Below the pieces are notes generated by a model. That model did no database searches. It was not told where the DNA came from and was given only the letters and a program-made list of their open reading frames with translations. DNA of 27,400 nt, from positions 1 through 27,400 of the IMG/VR virus record IMGVR_UViG_3300025000_000360; one strand, written 5' to 3'. Origin of the DNA: a virus. Made by a program: the position numbers and the translations under genes. Shown one piece after another: positions 23,904-27,400 of this stretch; positions within the stretch are counted from its first letter, which is position 1, and every line of letters starts with the position of its first letter.

Positions 23904-25834
23904 TATAGTTTAACCTTCTCTGCTTTGTAGAACTGTCTATTTGGGTAGTCTTCTTCTCGCCTTACCTGATTCCAGTATTTAACGTTGGTAAGAAACCCAA
24001 CAACCCTCGTAAAGTTATCTGCAACATCAGCCCCACATATTGAACACTTCGTATCTTTACCTATACTCATATGGTCATTTACACATCGCTGTATATTGTA
24101 GTTAATAGCAAAATAAACAACCCCCTGCTTGGCACACGTCTTAATAAGATCTACTATCTTATTGTGGTCATTTATCCTTTCTTCTACATTTAGGTGACAT
24201 ATAGCACCGCCTGAAAAGTGACTGTCAAACAACCCCTGAAGCTTGATTCTATCTAACAAATCAGCCTTAGTAACTAGAGGAATAAACTGATTGCTGTAGA
24301 TATCGTACTTATCATTAAACCCTAGAAGTCTGTCTTTAGCAGCCAATTTAATCGAACTGCTTTCTCCTGGGATTTGTTCACAGTTATGTGGAGTCTTGTA
24401 CAACTTCTGGTATTTGTCATTTTCAAGGTTAATAGTTTCTAGAAGAGCTACTACAAAATCTTGCCCGTCACTTTCTAGAATATTGTACCCCATAATTTCA
24501 CAGCATTCATTAAGCCCGTTAACTCCTAAAGTGGAGTATTGTCTTGACAACTCCATAAAACCTAGTGAGTAGAGCGGTAAGTTCCCACTTTCAATCCTCT
24601 TCTTGGTTATGGTTCTTTTAGTATGGTTAATCTTAGCAGCTACCCCCACTAACTCTTTCACCCCACTAAAGAATTTGGTTTCCCTTTCTACGCTGTTACT
24701 TATTTTAGATACTTTAGTAGCCGCCTTTGGCAAATTTATTGTCACGACCCCTATAGACCCTATCTTTGAACTGCCACTTCCGAATGAGTTGAAGTATTCA
24801 TTATCCATATCCGACCTTAAACGACAGCACGAGCTAAGCGTAGAAGACTTCCCTAAGTATATGTTGATAAACCCAAATGCTTCGTTCTGTCTGGCGATTA
24901 GCTTAGCAAAGTTTTCATCAAGTATTTCCTTATCGTCATCAATTGAAAAACAAGCAGTTACTACCGGAAAAGTAACAGGCGTGCGCTCCATTTCTTTGTT
25001 CATTACAGATAAAAACAACTCCTGTATCTTCTCTACTAATACTACATTTGGGTAGCTCCCGTCAGGGAACACGTAATTAGGACACAGACTATCAAGGAAT
25101 GGCCTGTCAAAAATAGATACGTTAGTAAACGGAGATTGTATTCCTCCCCTAACTGGTTGATTTATTGTGTAAATAAAACTAGTGATATTCTCTTTAACGT
25201 ACTCCCAGCAAGACTTTTCATCTAAAAAGGCGAACCCAGCGTCTTGCTTAGTGTTTAGAAGGTTGCCTACATAGTAACTCATGACTATTAACAAATCAGC
25301 AAGCCCTGTAGCTCCTAATGTACTATTTGCTGCGATAACCACAAACTGCTCAAGTTGACTTTTAAAACTATATAGATATTTAGGAGGAACAGATTTAATT
25401 TTGTCGATCATTGGGAGGCCCAAAAGCATCGTATCGTAAGTGCTGTAATTAAAACAGTAGCTTGTGCCTGAGGCGATTCCAGTTGCATCATTTATGTAGA
25501 TCCCACCAGTAATCTGCTGCTCGATAGCTTTCCAAGCTACCTCTTCTCCGTATATTTTTTTCATGTGTTTCCACAGCATGTAATAACTATTGAGTTTGTA
25601 GTACGGCTTTGGTAGCTCTACTCCATAAGTTATGTTATTAATGCCTGATACGTTGGCATTGGAGTCTATACTTGCATCTGCAGTGGTAGTTGCGGCAAAG
25701 AACCCCTTTGAAAATTTTGACATGTCTAATTGCTTGCCGATACCGTCAAGATCAAACAACTTCTGTCCGTATTTAGATTTTAGGTACATCATTAAGTCTA
25801 CAAATTCTTGGTCGTACGTTTGGTGAATATACAT
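23903..25834 (-). CDS. nrdD: anaerobic (class III) ribonucleoside-triphosphate reductase
   Basis: A 643-residue enzyme that reduces NTPs to dNTPs without oxygen; it supplies DNA precursors with NrdG as activator. AAGGAG stands nine bases before the ATG. Recognisable blocks are PVRGGIQSPFTNVSIFDRPF (228-247), the active-site region with TACFSI (C295) and SSCCRLRSDMD (C336, C337), LGVNGLNE (436-443), and RVVGFL near the C-terminus with Gly613 as the radical site, 30 residues from the end. The N-terminus has no ATP-cone, so dATP feedback is probably lost, as in T4 NrdD. The zinc site reads C584-x3-H588...C597-x2-C600 instead of four cysteines. Transcription probably starts in the 93-base gap after clpP. 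Confidence 0.95.
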   Translation of the reverse strand: MYIHQTYDQEFVDLMMYLKSKYGQKLFDLDGIGKQLDMSKFSKGFFAATTTADASIDSNANVSGINNITYGVELPKPYYKLNSYYMLWKHMKKIYGEEVAWKAIEQQITGGIYINDATGIASGTSYCFNYSTYDTMLLGLPMIDKIKSVPPKYLYSFKSQLEQFVVIAANSTLGATGLADLLIVMSYYVGNLLNTKQDAGFAFLDEKSCWEYVKENITSFIYTINQPVRGGIQSPFTNVSIFDRPFLDSLCPNYVFPDGSYPNVVLVEKIQELFLSVMNKEMERTPVTFPVVTACFSIDDDKEILDENFAKLIARQNEAFGFINIYLGKSSTLSSCCRLRSDMDNEYFNSFGSGSSKIGSIGVVTINLPKAATKVSKISNSVERETKFFSGVKELVGVAAKINHTKRTITKKRIESGNLPLYSLGFMELSRQYSTLGVNGLNECCEIMGYNILESDGQDFVVALLETINLENDKYQKLYKTPHNCEQIPGESSSIKLAAKDRLLGFNDKYDIYSNQFIPLVTKADLLDRIKLQGLFDSHFSGGAICHLNVEERINDHNKIVDLIKTCAKQGVVYFAINYNIQRCVNDHMSIGKDTKCSICGADVADNFTRVVGFLTNVKYWNQVRREEDYPNRQFYKAEKVKL

Positions 25835-25862
25835 GCTTTGTTCTCCTTCTTAAAGAATAGAA

Positions 25863-25890
25863 AGGAGAGTGTATTGTTGTACACTCTCCT
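25863..25890 (-). promoter_or_regulatory. 5'-leader hairpin before nrdD
   Basis: AGGAGAGTGTA at 25863-25873 and TACACTCTCCT at 25880-25890 form a perfect 11-pair stem with a six-base loop. On the minus strand it starts a few bases behind the candidate start site near 25896 and lies upstream of the AAGGAG ribosome site. The run behind the stem on that strand is a broken TTTCTATTCTTT, so it could act as a weak terminator or attenuator. A 5'-terminal stem that protects the message is at least as likely. Confidence 0.6.
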
Positions 25891-25896
25891 ATGGGT

Positions 25897-25914
25897 ATCT
25901 ATATTATATACCTA
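25897..25914 (-). promoter_or_regulatory. candidate promoter of nrdD-nrdG, copy C of the AGGTATATAA motif
   Basis: Read on the minus strand the block is TAGGTATATAATATAGAT, with TATAAT at 25908-25903 and a start expected near 25896. No -35 box is visible at the right distance. The same motif precedes the tail fibre gene (copy B), also followed by an inverted repeat and a strong ribosome site. It would allow nrdD and nrdG to be expressed apart from clpP and the dUTPase gene. Confidence 0.5.
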
Positions 25915-25927
25915 ATTCCACCCTTTT

Positions 25928-26677
25928 TTATTTAACTTTTGTAGCAACTTTCTTAGCTACTTTGCGTTTACTTACCGGGGTTACTTCAAGCCCCACTGGG
26001 GCTACAGAATCAATAAACCCTAGGTTAACCGCCTCTTCTGCTGTAACATACCAGTCCTGTTTCTTAGCATGTAACTCATCAAGTCTCTTCTGCGTTACTC
26101 TACTCCTCTCTACAATTATGCTGTCAATAACCTTCTGGTCTTTAGCTAGCTGGTCTGCGTTATCCTTATGGTCTTGCAGCTTTCCGTAGCCTGGAAAGTT
26201 AGCGATTGAGTGAGCCATAAGCGCACTGAATTTATAGGCGTACCGGGCGTGGCCCGATATTAGAATTAGAAATGCCATTGAAGCTGCCTGCCCTTGTGCT
26301 ACAGTTACAACAGGAGTTTTTGATTGGTATATTGCACTCACCACCGCAAGACCATCTGTAACGTAACCTCCAGGACTATTTATAAATAGGGTTATAGGGT
26401 TGTATAATCTGTTGTACCCTACTTCCCTAGCGGTCAATTCTTCATCTTCACTATTGAAACGCTCTATCGCCATAACAGCTTTTTCAATCCATGTTTCATC
26501 TACAGGGCCGTTTAGAATTATTTGTCTGTTCGCTAGATGCTCTTTGTACACATCAGTAGCTATGTTTCCTGTGCTTAAAAGCTCCTGCGGGTTACACCCC
26601 TGTACTACCGAAACCTCCTTTACGTTCGGTTTCGTCAAGTTCATCAACTGCCACAAATTTTGCTTGTATATATTCAT
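25928..26677 (-). CDS. ClpP-like serine protease (family S14)
   Basis: A 249-residue protease of the ClpP fold. SPGG (101-104) is the oxyanion and strand motif, Ser133 in GQAASMAFL the nucleophile, His156 in LMAHS the base and Asp208 in [12 protein letters not shown] the acid; NLGFIDSV follows as in ClpP. The first 45 residues and the lysine-rich tail ([13 protein letters not shown]) are additions. ATG 26677 has AGGGGG about seven bases upstream and overlaps the dUTPase gene by 86 bases; ATG 26644 is a weaker alternative. Phage ClpP-like proteins usually mature capsids and lie next to the portal gene. Here the neighbours are nucleotide genes, so it may work with a host Clp ATPase instead. That is inference. 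Confidence 0.88.
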   Translation of the reverse strand: MNIYKQNLWQLMNLTKPNVKEVSVVQGCNPQELLSTGNIATDVYKEHLANRQIILNGPVDETWIEKAVMAIERFNSEDEELTAREVGYNRLYNPITLFINSPGGYVTDGLAVVSAIYQSKTPVVTVAQGQAASMAFLILISGHARYAYKFSALMAHSIANFPGYGKLQDHKDNADQLAKDQKVIDSIIVERSRVTQKRLDELHAKKQDWYVTAEEAVNLGFIDSVAPVGLEVTPVSKRKVAKKVATKVK

Positions 26678-27053
26678 TAAATACCCCCTGCGCGATTCTG
26701 TCTCCGTCGGCTATTACGACTGGTTCCGTTCCGTGGTTAATTACAATAGCCCCAATTTCATTTCTATAGTCAGAATCTATAGTCCCTGGAGTGTTAACTA
26801 GAGTGATGCCTTGCTTAAAGGCTAGACCAGACCTAGGCCTAAGTTGAAGCTCATAGCCTTTGGGTATAGCCATAGCAACCCCAAGAGGTATAAGCTTCCT
26901 TTCCCCAGGATTAAGCACCAAAGGTGCATCTAAGTAGGCGTAAAAGTCTACACCAGCCGAATCGGCAGTAGCATACTTAGGGAGCTGATGCCTACCATCC
27001 CTAACGTTTTTAATTTTAACGTAAAACATATATTTCTTTAAATCAGAAAACAT
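26592..27053 (-). CDS. dut: dUTP diphosphatase
   Basis: A 153-residue trimeric-type dUTPase that hydrolyses dUTP to dUMP, keeps uracil out of phage DNA and provides the precursor of dTMP. All five family motifs are present: [33 protein letters not shown] and the C-terminal RKGGFGSTG. The ATG at 27053 is chosen for the AGGAGG four bases before it; a TTG precedes it directly and another ATG lies at 27029. It follows the HD-domain gene by eight bases and runs 86 bases into the clpP gene. Confidence 0.95.
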   Translation of the reverse strand: MFSDLKKYMFYVKIKNVRDGRHQLPKYATADSAGVDFYAYLDAPLVLNPGERKLIPLGVAMAIPKGYELQLRPRSGLAFKQGITLVNTPGTIDSDYRNEIGAIVINHGTEPVVIADGDRIAQGVFNEYIQAKFVAVDELDETERKGGFGSTGV

Positions 27054-27061
27054 CAAACCTC

Positions 27062-27400
27062 CTATCCAATTAAATTTTCTTGTAAAAATTCAAGATTAAC
27101 TTCTTTGCCAGCGCTGCACATGTCTGCTAGGTGAACTATAAGTTCAGCAGTTGTGTATTCCTCAGGAAACTTTTTAGCCCTATTATGACTCGTCCAGCGA
27201 CCTGTATGGTAGGCAACTGCACTACATATTTCAGAAACATCTTTCTTAGCTATGCCCTCAAAGTCAATTGCAATCTTAGCCAAGAATCCAGCTCCGTCTC
27301 TATCGTGAGTTTTGGTTGTGTATTTCTCCATCACTAGCCCGTATTTAACTATGTCGTGCAGGATAACGGAAGAAATAACTATGTCTTTTTCTCTACCTTC
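27062..27400 (-). CDS. HD-domain phosphohydrolase (partial, start beyond the window)
   Basis: The frame is open from the window edge to a TAG at 27062-27064, giving 112 residues; the GTG at 27334 and ATG at 27331 are internal. Visible HD-superfamily motifs are LHDIVKYG near the start (His-Asp pair), AYHTGRW (His) and LIVHLADMC (His and Asp) further on, the usual metal-binding order. Such enzymes hydrolyse nucleotides, for example dNMPs, or cyclic phosphates. Next to dUTPase and NrdD a role in nucleotide salvage is plausible. The first metal-binding histidine is presumably outside the window. Confidence 0.78.
   Translation of the reverse strand, partial: EGREKDIVISSVILHDIVKYGLVMEKYTTKTHDRDGAGFLAKIAIDFEGIAKKDVSEICSAVAYHTGRWTSHNRAKKFPEEYTTAELIVHLADMCSAGKEVNLEFLQENLIG

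Noticed and set aside
25863-25890. Strong terminator of clpP
   Set aside because: The stem is followed by a broken pyrimidine run, and it lies behind a candidate promoter in the nrdD leader, so a leader structure is preferred; weak termination is not excluded.
1-27400. tRNA genes, CRISPR arrays, transposases, integrase or attachment sites
   Set aside because: None seen by eye on either strand; a tRNA scan was not possible, so an atypical tRNA cannot be fully excluded.

Overview
The window is about 27 kb of a tailed, long-tailed (siphovirus-type) bacteriophage genome, seen from the end of a tail-assembly gene to the start of a nucleotide-metabolism operon. The plus strand from 1 to 23376 carries tail, receptor-binding and lysis genes; the minus strand from 27400 down to 23442 carries nucleotide metabolism and a ClpP-type protease. 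The two blocks converge on a strong bidirectional terminator at 23378-23410. The phage backbone is AT-rich. The host looks Gram-negative (lambda-type tail tip, short lipoprotein in the lysis region), and the oxygen-sensitive class III ribonucleotide reductase suggests it grows without oxygen at least part of the time. Host genus cannot be fixed from the sequence.

Tail module (1-15890): a partial gene, a terminator, a 1417-residue tape measure protein, then a lambda-order tail tip: gpM-like, a separate JAMM/MPN peptidase, gpL-like with four C-terminal cysteines, a separate NlpC/P60 peptidase, and a 2255-residue protein that appears to fuse gpI-like and gpJ-like parts. Two free-standing homing endonucleases of unrelated families (HNH at 6329, GIY-YIG at 14546) sit directly behind the gpL and gpJ stop codons. 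Both are preceded by the same exact 25-base leader, the most striking small-scale pattern in the window.

Receptor-binding and lysis region (15096-23376): an FN3-like virion protein, a very basic 54-residue protein, a T5-like M15 endolysin with an EF-hand loop, a repeat-rich tail fibre, and then a GC-rich island (about 18.5-22 kb, near 60% GC against 32-42% in neighbouring phage lines). The island holds a fibre-like protein and a 1032-residue beta-helix spike-like protein. Both begin with apparent Sec signal peptides, which is unusual for virion proteins. The spike frame stays open for 50 codons past its TAA and then stops exactly at the next gene's first ATG. Behind it come a short putative lipoprotein, a class 3 lipase with an intact triad, and a holin-like protein, in overlapping genes.

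Nucleotide module (minus strand): partial HD-domain phosphohydrolase, dUTPase, ClpP-like protease, NrdD and NrdG. A motif AGGTATATAA followed by an inverted repeat and a strong Shine-Dalgarno precedes both nrdD and the tail fibre gene and may be a phage promoter class.
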